From the NCBI RefSeq assembly GCF_030717955.1, contig NZ_JAUZVY010000007.1, forward strand, positions 183,371-247,370: a stretch of 64,000 bases of DNA, written 5' to 3'. Positions within the stretch are counted from its first letter, which is position 1, and each line of letters opens with the position of its first letter. Positions 1 through 7,308 of this stretch are shown piece after piece. This stretch comes from Alkalimonas delamerensis. Lineage in GTDB: Bacteria; Pseudomonadota; Gammaproteobacteria; Enterobacterales; Alteromonadaceae. Position numbers and translations under genes: made by a program. A model generated the notes under the pieces. It was not told where the DNA came from and ran no database searches. It saw nothing but the letters and a program-made list of their open reading frames with translations.

Positions 1-357
1 CAGGGGGAAACTATGTTCCTGCACGGCTTCAGCATCGCGCCAGGCGTGGCCCTGCAGCCGGAAGGGAAGGCCACTTTTGGTCACGTTGTTGTAGGTGGCA
101 GGCACCGCGTTTACAGCGACTGTCGCCGGGTACCAAACCTCCAGCACCAGAGTGCGATCTTCATGCCGTTGGCTGGCCGGTTCCCACTGATGCGGATGAA
201 CGGCCTGCATGGTCGTTACCCCCACTGCATAGGGACCCGGTTGTGAAAGACTGGGTTGCAAAGCCGCAGGGCGGGCCGGATACAACTGCTCGGCGGCACG
301 ATCCGTGTTGGGTGTCATGGCTGCAAGCAGCAAGCCTGAAAGCAATGCAAAGGTCAT
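1..357 (-). CDS. Secreted alpha/beta hydrolase, dienelactone/PAF-acetylhydrolase-like (3' end missing)
   Basis: Only the first 119 codons are present; the gene runs off the left edge. The start ATG at 357 is preceded by an AAGGAAG ribosome site. Residues 1-20 are hydrophobic and look like a signal peptide. The visible body has a GPYAVGVTTM segment, then RTLVLEVWYPA. This early pattern is typical of the predicted dienelactone hydrolase / platelet-activating-factor acetylhydrolase family, alpha/beta hydrolases acting on esters. The catalytic Ser, Asp and His would lie beyond the window, so activity cannot be judged. It lies 69 bp downstream of a TonB-dependent receptor on the same strand, so the two may be co-transcribed and the hydrolase may process the imported or surface-bound substrate (inference). 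Confidence 0.7.
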   Translation of the reverse strand, partial: MTFALLSGLLLAAMTPNTDRAAEQLYPARPAALQPSLSQPGPYAVGVTTMQAVHPHQWEPASQRHEDRTLVLEVWYPATVAVNAVPATYNNVTKSGLPFRLQGHAWRDAEAVQEHSFPL

Positions 358-426
358 GGGGTGAGACTTCCTTAAAAAAGGCTAGGCAGCGGGTGGAGGC
401 TGAAGCCTGCACCCGCGTTGTGGAGG

Positions 427-2739
427 TTACATAAAGGTTTTGCGAAGCTCCAGCCCTACCATCCGTGGAGGTCCGGCAATAAAGCTAGGGTAACCGAAAG
501 CGGCGCCGGTATTGCCAGCATCGACCAGGTACTCTTTATTGAACATATTGTTGGCAAACAAGGTAATCGCCCAGTTGTGCTGGCTGTTCTCCAGCCCTAG
601 CCGGAGGCTGGTTTGCTGCACTGCGGCCTGACTGATATCAAAACCGGCCACTGGCGCATTGTCCTCTTCGAAGAAAACATCGCTGCGGAAGGTGTAGAGC
701 ACAGAGCCGGTCATGCGGTAGTGGCGACTCAGATCACGGCCGTATAGCACACCGGTACCAACCGTGTACTCAGGCTGCAAACGGAAGCGATTGCCAGCCA
801 GGTCGCCATTGCTGCTGTTTTCATCTATTTTGGCATCAATCCAGGCCAGGTTGGCAAACCATTCCAAATCCGGTGTAATGGTCGCTTTAAGCTCGGCTTC
901 CACCCCAATGTTGTTGGCATCGCCGGCGTTGTCGACAAAAAAGTTTCCGGCATCATCCTGCAGCGTCACCTGGAAATTGGTGTAGTCCTGGTAAAAGAAA
1001 GAGACCGCGTAACGCAAGCGATTGGCATTCAGGCTGCCTTTCAAGCCGGCTTCATAGTTCCAGACGGTTTCCGCCGGAATGATATCAACCCGCGGTACCA
1101 CACCTTCTGCACTTTGTGTTGACCCTACATCCACCACTTCCGAGCGACGACCTTTGGACACGGTAGCATAAAAATTGAGATTGTCGTTTAAACGGTACAA
1201 GGCATTGAAGCGTGGCAACCAGCTGGAAAAGCGGCCGTCGGCACTGAAAATGACATCATTGGTCGATGCCACTGGCAACAAGGGCACGCCAGCCAGCACG
1301 GAATTGCCAAAGTTTGAGGCATAGCGGCTGGTTTTGTCTTCACGCACATAACGCAAACCCGCCGTCAGTTCCAACCGCTTGGTGACGGCATAACTCAGAT
1401 CAAAGAAAGCCGAGTACGCCGTATGCTCACCAAAGTTCTGGAAATAACCCTGGTAGGGCAAGACGTCAAAGGCACCTTGGGTCAGCAAAGGAGTCAGCAC
1501 AGTGACAGAGCCATCGGCATTGATGCAGGGTACTCCAGACGGAAGCATGCCCATGCAATTTAAGAAAATGGATTCTTCCGTACTAAAAGGAACGCGCTGA
1601 TGGCCTTCTTCATCAAAATAACTGACGCCTACAAAACCATTCAGTTTTTGCCCGCTGTATGCCAAGCGCAGCTCCTGACTGAACTGTTTGCCGGTAGCAT
1701 CCTCCGCAAACTCCAAAAACCACGCCTGAGTGCCGTCAGCATCGAACACTTCCAGTGAATCAAAACGACGCTGAGCGCTGATGCTGGTTAATTGCCAATG
1801 CTCATTGAGATCCCAGTTCAGGGTCAGGTTCAGATCTTTGACCGTGCGGTCAATGCCCAAATCGGCTTTGCCCAACACCTCGGCAGCAACCGGACTGCCG
1901 CTGGCTTCCACAAAGCTAAAGGGACTGGTGTCGCCACCGGTTGGTGCAAAGCGGCGGCTTTTAAACGAGGTGCCGGTATCCGAGTTTCTCTCGTAGTTGT
2001 ACACCAGATCGATGGTAAGATCTTCACTGGGGGTAAACCGCAGCGAAGGACGGATACCAAAACGCTCAATGCCGTTCAAATCAGGTTGGTTGACGGCAAT
2101 GTTTTCAATGTACCCCGCCCGTTCACGGTAGGTGAAGGCCAGACGACCCTGGACTGTCGGTTGCCCACCGGTGATATACCCCTGAACGCTTCGGGCAGAA
2201 AAGTTACCTAAACCGGCCGTGATACCCGCCTCAAAGTCTTCCTGTGGCTTGCGGGTGGTGACACTCAAAGCGCCAACCGAGGCGGCTGTACCAAACAAGG
2301 TAGCCTGTGGGCCTTTCACCACTTCAACCCGTTCAATGTCGAACAGCTCAAAGTAAGAACCGCGCGATCGCGAAATATCGGTGCCATTGTAATACACCGA
2401 AACGCGTGGAGCCGCCTGGGACGAACCGCTGTCCGAGGTAATGCCACGAATGACAAAACCCGGATTATTTGGGCTTTGCTCTTGAATAATAAGCCCAGGG
2501 GTGATTTCAGACAGCACATCCAAATCCACAATACCCAATTGCTCCAGCATTTCGCCGTTGAAGGCGCTAACCGTAACCGGCACATCCTGAATGGCCTGAA
2601 CCCGTTTTTGTGTGGTCACCGTGATGCGCTCAACGTCATCCAGCTCTGCATAGGCTGCCATGGAAACACCGGTAAGGCAGGCAGCAACAACTGAACTCAC
2701 TAAAGAGCGTGGAAAATGTACGGTTGTGAATAAAGCCAT
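427..2739 (-). CDS. TonB-dependent outer-membrane receptor
   Basis: Outer-membrane active transporter powered by TonB-ExbBD. The N-terminus is a signal peptide ending around SMAAYA, followed by a TonB-box-like ERITVTTQKR and the plug domain (VPVTVSAF, GFVIRGI, ERVEVVKGPQATLFG). The remaining roughly 550 residues have the alternating aromatic strands of a 22-strand barrel, ending GLELRKTFM; the terminal aromatic is followed by one extra Met. The total length is normal for the family. Two starts are possible: ATG 2739 gives a compact signal peptide, while ATG 2757 adds six residues; neither has a strong ribosome site. The plug resembles receptors of Sphingomonas/Alteromonadales type used for organic ligands rather than classical siderophore receptors, but the substrate cannot be read from sequence. 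The hydrolase gene downstream is its likely partner. Confidence 0.93.
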   Translation of the reverse strand: MALFTTVHFPRSLVSSVVAACLTGVSMAAYAELDDVERITVTTQKRVQAIQDVPVTVSAFNGEMLEQLGIVDLDVLSEITPGLIIQEQSPNNPGFVIRGITSDSGSSQAAPRVSVYYNGTDISRSRGSYFELFDIERVEVVKGPQATLFGTAASVGALSVTTRKPQEDFEAGITAGLGNFSARSVQGYITGGQPTVQGRLAFTYRERAGYIENIAVNQPDLNGIERFGIRPSLRFTPSEDLTIDLVYNYERNSDTGTSFKSRRFAPTGGDTSPFSFVEASGSPVAAEVLGKADLGIDRTVKDLNLTLNWDLNEHWQLTSISAQRRFDSLEVFDADGTQAWFLEFAEDATGKQFSQELRLAYSGQKLNGFVGVSYFDEEGHQRVPFSTEESIFLNCMGMLPSGVPCINADGSVTVLTPLLTQGAFDVLPYQGYFQNFGEHTAYSAFFDLSYAVTKRLELTAGLRYVREDKTSRYASNFGNSVLAGVPLLPVASTNDVIFSADGRFSSWLPRFNALYRLNDNLNFYATVSKGRRSEVVDVGSTQSAEGVVPRVDIIPAETVWNYEAGLKGSLNANRLRYAVSFFYQDYTNFQVTLQDDAGNFFVDNAGDANNIGVEAELKATITPDLEWFANLAWIDAKIDENSSNGDLAGNRFRLQPEYTVGTGVLYGRDLSRHYRMTGSVLYTFRSDVFFEEDNAPVAGFDISQAAVQQTSLRLGLENSQHNWAITLFANNMFNKEYLVDAGNTGAAFGYPSFIAGPPRMVGLELRKTFM

Positions 2740-2917
2740 AAAATACACCCAAGTCATCCGAGAAAGCAGCTAGAGTAGTTGCTCTAAATGACAATTGGGT
2801 GATGATTTGTTGATGAAATGATGAAAATTTTAAGGCAAAACCCTTGCAAAAAAGCCCATCCGGCTGCGAAGCGCGGCCGCTCAGTTCAGACAGGCTGCGC
2901 TTGCTTTCATCGAGCAA

Positions 2918-3355
2918 TCAATGCGCCAGGCTATGCAGCACCTCAGTACCATGCAACAAATTATCATGCAGTGGGCAACGGGCGCAGACTTCATCCAGAA
3001 ACTGCTGCTTTTCTGCATCCGTTAAATCGGCATCAATGCTGGCGCTGATGCGGATTTGCGCAAAACCTACCCGGTCATCGCTCGGCTTGCCCATCAGGCC
3101 GGCCGGGTTGTAATCGCCTTCTACCGTAATTTGCATGCTGCGCAGGGTAATTTTTTGCTGAAAAGCCGCAATCCGGCCAATGGTGCCAATGCAACCACCC
3201 ACCGCAAACAGCATCATTTGCAATGGCGTAGGCCCGGTGCCAGTGCCTTTGGCCGCCACCGGTTGGTCAATCATCACTTTGTGGCCATCAATGTCTGCGG
3301 CGATTGCAAAGCCATCGGCCATAGTGGCTTGTACGGTTACGGTTTTATTGCTCAT
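2918..3355 (-). CDS. OsmC family protein
   Basis: A 145-residue OsmC/Ohr-fold protein, the usual length. The two conserved cysteines of thiol peroxidases are present, one in FAVGGCIGTI and the other in the C-terminal CARCPLHDN motif. Family members reduce organic hydroperoxides using dithiol donors; this one is closer to the YhfA-type branch than to Ohr (inference from the CARCPLHDN ending). The start ATG at 3355 has AAGGAT eight bases upstream. It is monocistronic as far as can be seen, between the TonB receptor and a divergent small gene. Confidence 0.88.
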   Translation of the reverse strand: MSNKTVTVQATMADGFAIAADIDGHKVMIDQPVAAKGTGTGPTPLQMMLFAVGGCIGTIGRIAAFQQKITLRSMQITVEGDYNPAGLMGKPSDDRVGFAQIRISASIDADLTDAEKQQFLDEVCARCPLHDNLLHGTEVLHSLAH

Positions 3356-3589
3356 AAAGTTATCCTTAGCCTTGATTACAAAAGCCCTAGCATAACGGTT
3401 GTGGCGAAGGCGTGTATGCGGCAGATCAAATTCAAACTCATTAAATTAATTTATTCTAATTTAAATCGCGGGGCAGCGCTGCTGTAGCAAAACAGAGACA
3501 AGCTTTTGACTAAAAGTCGTGTTCAGATCAAAGCAAGCCAGGTTCGTTTTGCTAATCTAATAGTCTGGGTTTCACATAGGAAGAGTAGC

Positions 3590-4006
3590 ATGCCTACCAC
3601 CAAGTTTACCCTCTGGCGTGAGCAGCGCGTGCTATTGGCGCGTGTCAAAGGCAGTTGGAACCGTCTCACTGCCGAGGATTTCAGTACCCAGTTTAAAGCC
3701 GAGGCGGCTCCCTTGTGCAACCAGCCTTGGGCGCACATCGTCTACCTGGACGACTGGCAACTGGGTGTGCCGGAAATGGAGCCCGTGATTCAGGATCTGG
3801 TGGGCTGGTGCATCCAACACCAACTGCGTTACGTTGCACAGGTCTACTGCCCTAGCATGATCAAAAAATACCAGCTCGACAAAATGATTCGCGACAGCAG
3901 TTCGGGCTTTGAAAAGCGGGTTTACCCGTCCGAGCAAGAAGCCTTTGCCTGGCTGGCATCGGTGGGCTTTGGCACCGACACTGCCAGCTTGCAGCAAGCC
4001 GGTTAG
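3590..4006 (+). CDS. STAS-like hypothetical protein
   Basis: A 138-residue cytoplasmic protein of unknown function. ATG 3590 is chosen because of the AGGAAGAG site just upstream; a longer frame from 3506 has no such signal. The layout (short beta strand KFTLWREQRVLLARVKGSWN, a helix, WAHIVYLDDWQLG, then ending GFEKRVYPSEQEAFAWL) resembles the SpoIIAA/STAS-like family found in many marine gammaproteobacteria. No catalytic residues are apparent. It lies 111 bp upstream of gloA on the same strand. Confidence 0.7.
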   Translation: MPTTKFTLWREQRVLLARVKGSWNRLTAEDFSTQFKAEAAPLCNQPWAHIVYLDDWQLGVPEMEPVIQDLVGWCIQHQLRYVAQVYCPSMIKKYQLDKMIRDSSSGFEKRVYPSEQEAFAWLASVGFGTDTASLQQAG

Positions 4007-4117
4007 CATGCAGCAAAACATCCAGCCAAGATAGGAACAGCGCGGCGTACAAGGTGGGCGAAATCTGCTAAGCTGGCAGCCTGATTGTTTATTCTTGCTA
4101 CTTAGAAGGAACCAGCC

Positions 4118-4672
4118 ATGAGCCGTCATTATGAAAGCGCCCCCGGCCTGTGCGAGCAGCGCGATCCGGCCACCAACGACTTTGTCTTTAACCAAACCAT
4201 GCTGCGCATTAAAGATCCGGCCGTAAGCCTGGATTTTTACACCCGGGTGCTCGGCATGACATTGGTACGCAAGCTGGATTTCCCCGAAATGACCTTTTCG
4301 CTGTTCTTCCTGGCGGCGCTCAGCGAGCAAGAAGCACAGCAGTGGTCCAAGGATACCGATGAGCGCACCATCCAAACCTTCAGCCGCCCGGCCATGCTGG
4401 AGCTCACCTGGAACTGGGGCAGCGAAAACGACGACAACTGCCAGTACCACAACGGCAACGACGAGCCCAAAGGATTCGGCCACATCGGCTTCGCCGTCCC
4501 CGACCTAACCGCCGCCTGCCAGCGTTTTGAAGCGCTGGGCGTGTCTTTTGTGAAAAAACCAGCCGATGGCAAAATGAAAGACATCGCCTTTATCCGCGAC
4601 CCGGATGGTTACTGGATTGAGATTTTTGAGCCCGCCAAGCTGCCTGAAGGGCTGGCTGAGTTTTTGGGGTGA
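4118..4672 (+). CDS. gloA: Lactoylglutathione lyase (glyoxalase I, long form)
   Basis: Converts the methylglyoxal-glutathione hemithioacetal to S-lactoylglutathione, the first step of methylglyoxal detoxification. At 184 residues it is the long, eukaryote-like form (human GLO1 is also 184) rather than the roughly 135-residue E. coli form. The metal ligands are in place: Gln in FNQTMLRIKD, Glu in MLELTWNWG, His in GFGHIGFAVPD and Glu in YWIEIFEP. The long form is generally zinc-dependent, so zinc is expected. AGAAGGAACC lies just before the ATG. The gene ends 55 bp before an unrelated, AT-richer gene. Confidence 0.95.
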   Translation: MSRHYESAPGLCEQRDPATNDFVFNQTMLRIKDPAVSLDFYTRVLGMTLVRKLDFPEMTFSLFFLAALSEQEAQQWSKDTDERTIQTFSRPAMLELTWNWGSENDDNCQYHNGNDEPKGFGHIGFAVPDLTAACQRFEALGVSFVKKPADGKMKDIAFIRDPDGYWIEIFEPAKLPEGLAEFLG

Positions 4673-4727
4673 ATTCTTTTAGGCATAGTATTTATTTTTT
4701 TACCTCACATGGGTAAGCCGTGCTGTT

Positions 4728-6410
4728 ATGAGTAAAAATGTTGATATCTATCACAGGCAGGCAAAGCTGTTTGCAGCTCAATACGATGCGCTGAGTTTCG
4801 AGCAGGTACATGCGTGTTGGCGGTCGTTTTGGCCCAAAGAACAGCTGGTGCTGGATATTGGCGCTGGCAGTGGCCGAGACGCTCAATGGCTTTCTCGGCA
4901 GGGGTGTCAGGTGATAGCTGTCGAGCCAGCTAATGATTTGTTGCAGTTGGGCAAGCTAAAAACAGCTGAGCAAGTTAAGTGGTTGCAAGACAGCTTGCCT
5001 GAGCTTAAGGCGGTTTATCAGCTTAATCTCCAGTTCCAAACTATTTTACTCAGTGCTGTGTGGATGCATATTTTGCCGTCTGATCGTGAGCGAGCTTTTC
5101 GGAAAATTACCAATTTACTGGCACCTGGTGGCCGTTTTGTTTTAAGCCTGCGTTATGGCAGTTTCAGTGACAACCGGGTGGCTTACCCGGTAGGTATCGA
5201 TGAAATTTCTGACTTGGCGAAGAAGTTTGGTTTGGTTGTTCGTTATATCAGTGAGCGCACAGCAGACAGTGGCGGACGAAGTGATGTTGAGTGGCAAACT
5301 TTAGTCCTAGAGTTGCCTGATGATGGCAGCGGTAGTCTAAGCAAGGTCCGGCATATTGTTGTGAATGACAACAAATCGTCTACTTACAAGTTGGCCTTGC
5401 TCCGCTCTTTGGTGCGTATAGCTGATGCGCATCCTGGCGCCGTTGTTGATAAACAAGATGGAACTGTGGCTATCTCCCTTGGTTTGGTGGCGCTTTATTG
5501 GATCCGTTTATTTAAGCGTCTGGTTGACAACAATATCCAGCAAAACTCTGATCCTGCGAAAGGGTTAGGGTTTGTTAAAGCGAACGGCTGGGATTTACTC
5601 AGTCATCTGACGGCTGATGATTTCGCTATCGGTAACTTTTACACTGGCCAGGATGCACTAGCTCTGCAGCAGTTAATGGTTGATACATTGGCTACTATCA
5701 AAGCCGGACCAGTGACTTATATCTGGCAAGGGCACAGAGATAACCGCTTGTTTGCCATCGAGCGTTCCAAGGTTAAGCGACAGAGCTCTGTATTGCTGGA
5801 TAAAACCTTTCTTGATAGTTTTGGTCGCTTCATTTTAAAAGATGATATGTGGCATTGCTTTCGCCAGTATGGCTGTTGGATTGAGCCTCTATTGGTGCAG
5901 CAATGGATTACTGAAATGCAAAAGTATGAGCGGAACCAACAGCAGCAGATATCACTGGATACATACCATCATCAACTGCGTTGGTTAGAGCATCAACACG
6001 ACACGGCTATGGTTCGAAAGAAGGTTGAGCAGTTGCGCCAACAAGGCATGGATGTCTGTAGCGTCTGGAGTGGTGAGCGGCTTTACAGTTATGACATTGA
6101 TCATTGTGTTCCATTCAGCTATTGGCCAAATAATGACCTGTGGAATTTACTTCCGGCCAGTACAAAAGAAAATAGGCAAAAACGTGATCGACTTCCGAGT
6201 CAGTTGAGGCTTAAATCCTCAAGCTGGTTTATTATCGAGTGGTGGCAACAGGCCTGGCAGAGCGAGTCAGAACAGCGGCGTTTTTTTACAGAGGCGAGTT
6301 TGTCGCTGCCAAACCTCTCCGAGGAATGCCAAGATTTTGATGAAGTTTTTGATGCACTGCAGTACCAGGTGCTTGGTGTGAAACAGCGACTTCAGATGGG
6401 CGAATGGTAA
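4728..6410 (+). CDS. Class I SAM methyltransferase - HNH endonuclease fusion
   Basis: A 560-residue three-part protein. Residues 38-145 form a Rossmann methyltransferase with motif I VLDIGAGSGRD (41-51), acidic E66 and a SAVWMHI motif IV-like segment (109-115). There is no NPPY/DPPY, so it is not a standard N6-adenine or N4-cytosine DNA methylase. Residues 205-400 are an unrecognised middle region beginning near NDNKSSTYKLALL. Residues 440-490 are an HNH nuclease: YDIDHCVPFS (D458, H459), NNDLWNLLPAS (N469, N473) and KENRQKRDRLPS (K480, N482). Zinc-ribbon CxxC pairs are absent. Its base composition differs from its neighbours: bases 5041-5100 hold 27 G/C, against 38 in 4441-4500. No partner gene adjoins it, so it is a candidate stand-alone restriction-like defence protein (inference) acquired by transfer. 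Confidence 0.85.
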   Translation: MSKNVDIYHRQAKLFAAQYDALSFEQVHACWRSFWPKEQLVLDIGAGSGRDAQWLSRQGCQVIAVEPANDLLQLGKLKTAEQVKWLQDSLPELKAVYQLNLQFQTILLSAVWMHILPSDRERAFRKITNLLAPGGRFVLSLRYGSFSDNRVAYPVGIDEISDLAKKFGLVVRYISERTADSGGRSDVEWQTLVLELPDDGSGSLSKVRHIVVNDNKSSTYKLALLRSLVRIADAHPGAVVDKQDGTVAISLGLVALYWIRLFKRLVDNNIQQNSDPAKGLGFVKANGWDLLSHLTADDFAIGNFYTGQDALALQQLMVDTLATIKAGPVTYIWQGHRDNRLFAIERSKVKRQSSVLLDKTFLDSFGRFILKDDMWHCFRQYGCWIEPLLVQQWITEMQKYERNQQQQISLDTYHHQLRWLEHQHDTAMVRKKVEQLRQQGMDVCSVWSGERLYSYDIDHCVPFSYWPNNDLWNLLPASTKENRQKRDRLPSQLRLKSSSWFIIEWWQQAWQSESEQRRFFTEASLSLPNLSEECQDFDEVFDALQYQVLGVKQRLQMGEW

Positions 6411-6464
6411 TAACCCCCTGATTAACAAAGCCGATTAATTTTTGTTCCGCTGCCATTTGTTAAC

Positions 6465-6473
6465 TGGTACAAT
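6465..6473 (+). promoter_or_regulatory. Candidate extended -10 promoter
   Basis: TGGTACAAT is an extended -10 element (TGN plus TACAAT) about 37 bp upstream of the ATG of the PEP-CTERM-like gene. A weak -35 (TTCCGC, 6445-6450) sits 17 bp upstream. A ribosome site GAGGGA precedes the ATG at 6510. Confidence 0.45.
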
Positions 6474-6509
6474 GAGCGTGTTTTTTAACCGCATATTTGA
6501 GGGATCAAA

Positions 6510-7133
6510 ATGTCTTTAGCACTTGTTCGTACCGTAGTAGGTGCTGCTGTATTGGCAGTAGCGAGTTTTAGCAGCCAAGCGTCGTTGATTGTAAACGGCG
6601 ATTTTGAAGCCAACCCGATTAACCCCAATTCCTGGACCTGGAAACCATCCAGCGAAGTGCCAGGCTGGCAGGGCAGCAACATTGAAATCTGGAACTCGAT
6701 GAATGGTGTGCAGGCGATGACCGGCAATCATTTTATTGAGCTGAATGCGCATGGTGGCAATACCGGCGCCTGGTCCATTTTCCAGAGCTTTGCCACGGAT
6801 ATTGGCCAGAGCTATGAGCTGAGCTTTTATTACCGCGCCCGGAACGGCAGCAATGAACAGTTCGAAGTGACGGTAGCGGATTTGAGCCAAACGCTGAACG
6901 AACACACCAACCAAGGCTGGAGCTTCTTTAGCAGCAGCTTTGTCGCCACCGATACCAATACCACCTTGCGCTTTACTTCGCACAACAGCGGCACCATCGG
7001 CAACTTTCTGGATGGTGTGAGCGTGGTGGCGCAACAAGGTGTGGCAGCAGTGTCTGCCCCGGCAACCTTTGGTGTGTTTGCTGCTGGTTTATTGGCGTTA
7101 GGCCTGACTCGCCGCAGCCGTCACAAGGGCTAA
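6510..7133 (+). CDS. Secreted protein with PEP-CTERM-like sorting tail
   Basis: A 207-residue exported protein. A signal peptide (about 1-24, ending SSQA) is followed by a beta-rich domain that starts LIVNGDFEA and contains SIFQSFATDIGQSYELSFYYRAR. This pattern is seen in DUF642-like, carbohydrate-binding-like domains of surface proteins. The C-terminus has the tripartite sorting arrangement: short motif VSAPATF, hydrophobic helix GVFAAGLLALGL, then RRSRHKG. The VxAP variant replaces the classical VPEP. Such tails are normally cut by an exosortase that must be encoded elsewhere, since none is in this window. A strong terminator follows directly. Function unknown; probably exopolysaccharide- or surface-associated. 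Confidence 0.8.
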   Translation: MSLALVRTVVGAAVLAVASFSSQASLIVNGDFEANPINPNSWTWKPSSEVPGWQGSNIEIWNSMNGVQAMTGNHFIELNAHGGNTGAWSIFQSFATDIGQSYELSFYYRARNGSNEQFEVTVADLSQTLNEHTNQGWSFFSSSFVATDTNTTLRFTSHNSGTIGNFLDGVSVVAQQGVAAVSAPATFGVFAAGLLALGLTRRSRHKG

Positions 7134-7152
7134 GTTTGCTTCATCTTCGTTA

Positions 7153-7175
7153 AAGCCGCCTTGTGCGGCTTTTTT
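7153..7175 (+). terminator. Rho-independent terminator
   Basis: Seven-bp stem AAGCCGC/GCGGCTT (7153-7159 with 7165-7171) around a short loop, followed by a T run; 20 bp after the stop codon of the PEP-CTERM-like gene. Confidence 0.9.
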
Positions 7176-7308
7176 GTTGCCAGTGCTCTGGCGACTGTTC
7201 CTAGGCTTCAGCCAACCAACGCCCAAAGCCTGCCATTAACCGTGCCTTTTTCCGCTGTCGTTGCACCTGTGCTAAAGTAGCCGGCGGTTTAACGACAGAG
7301 GATAACCC

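Noticed and set aside
3632..4483. 283-codon open frame on the - strand
   Set aside because: Overlaps gloA and the STAS-like gene in antisense; its valine-rich start is the reverse of a repetitive gloA codon stretch.
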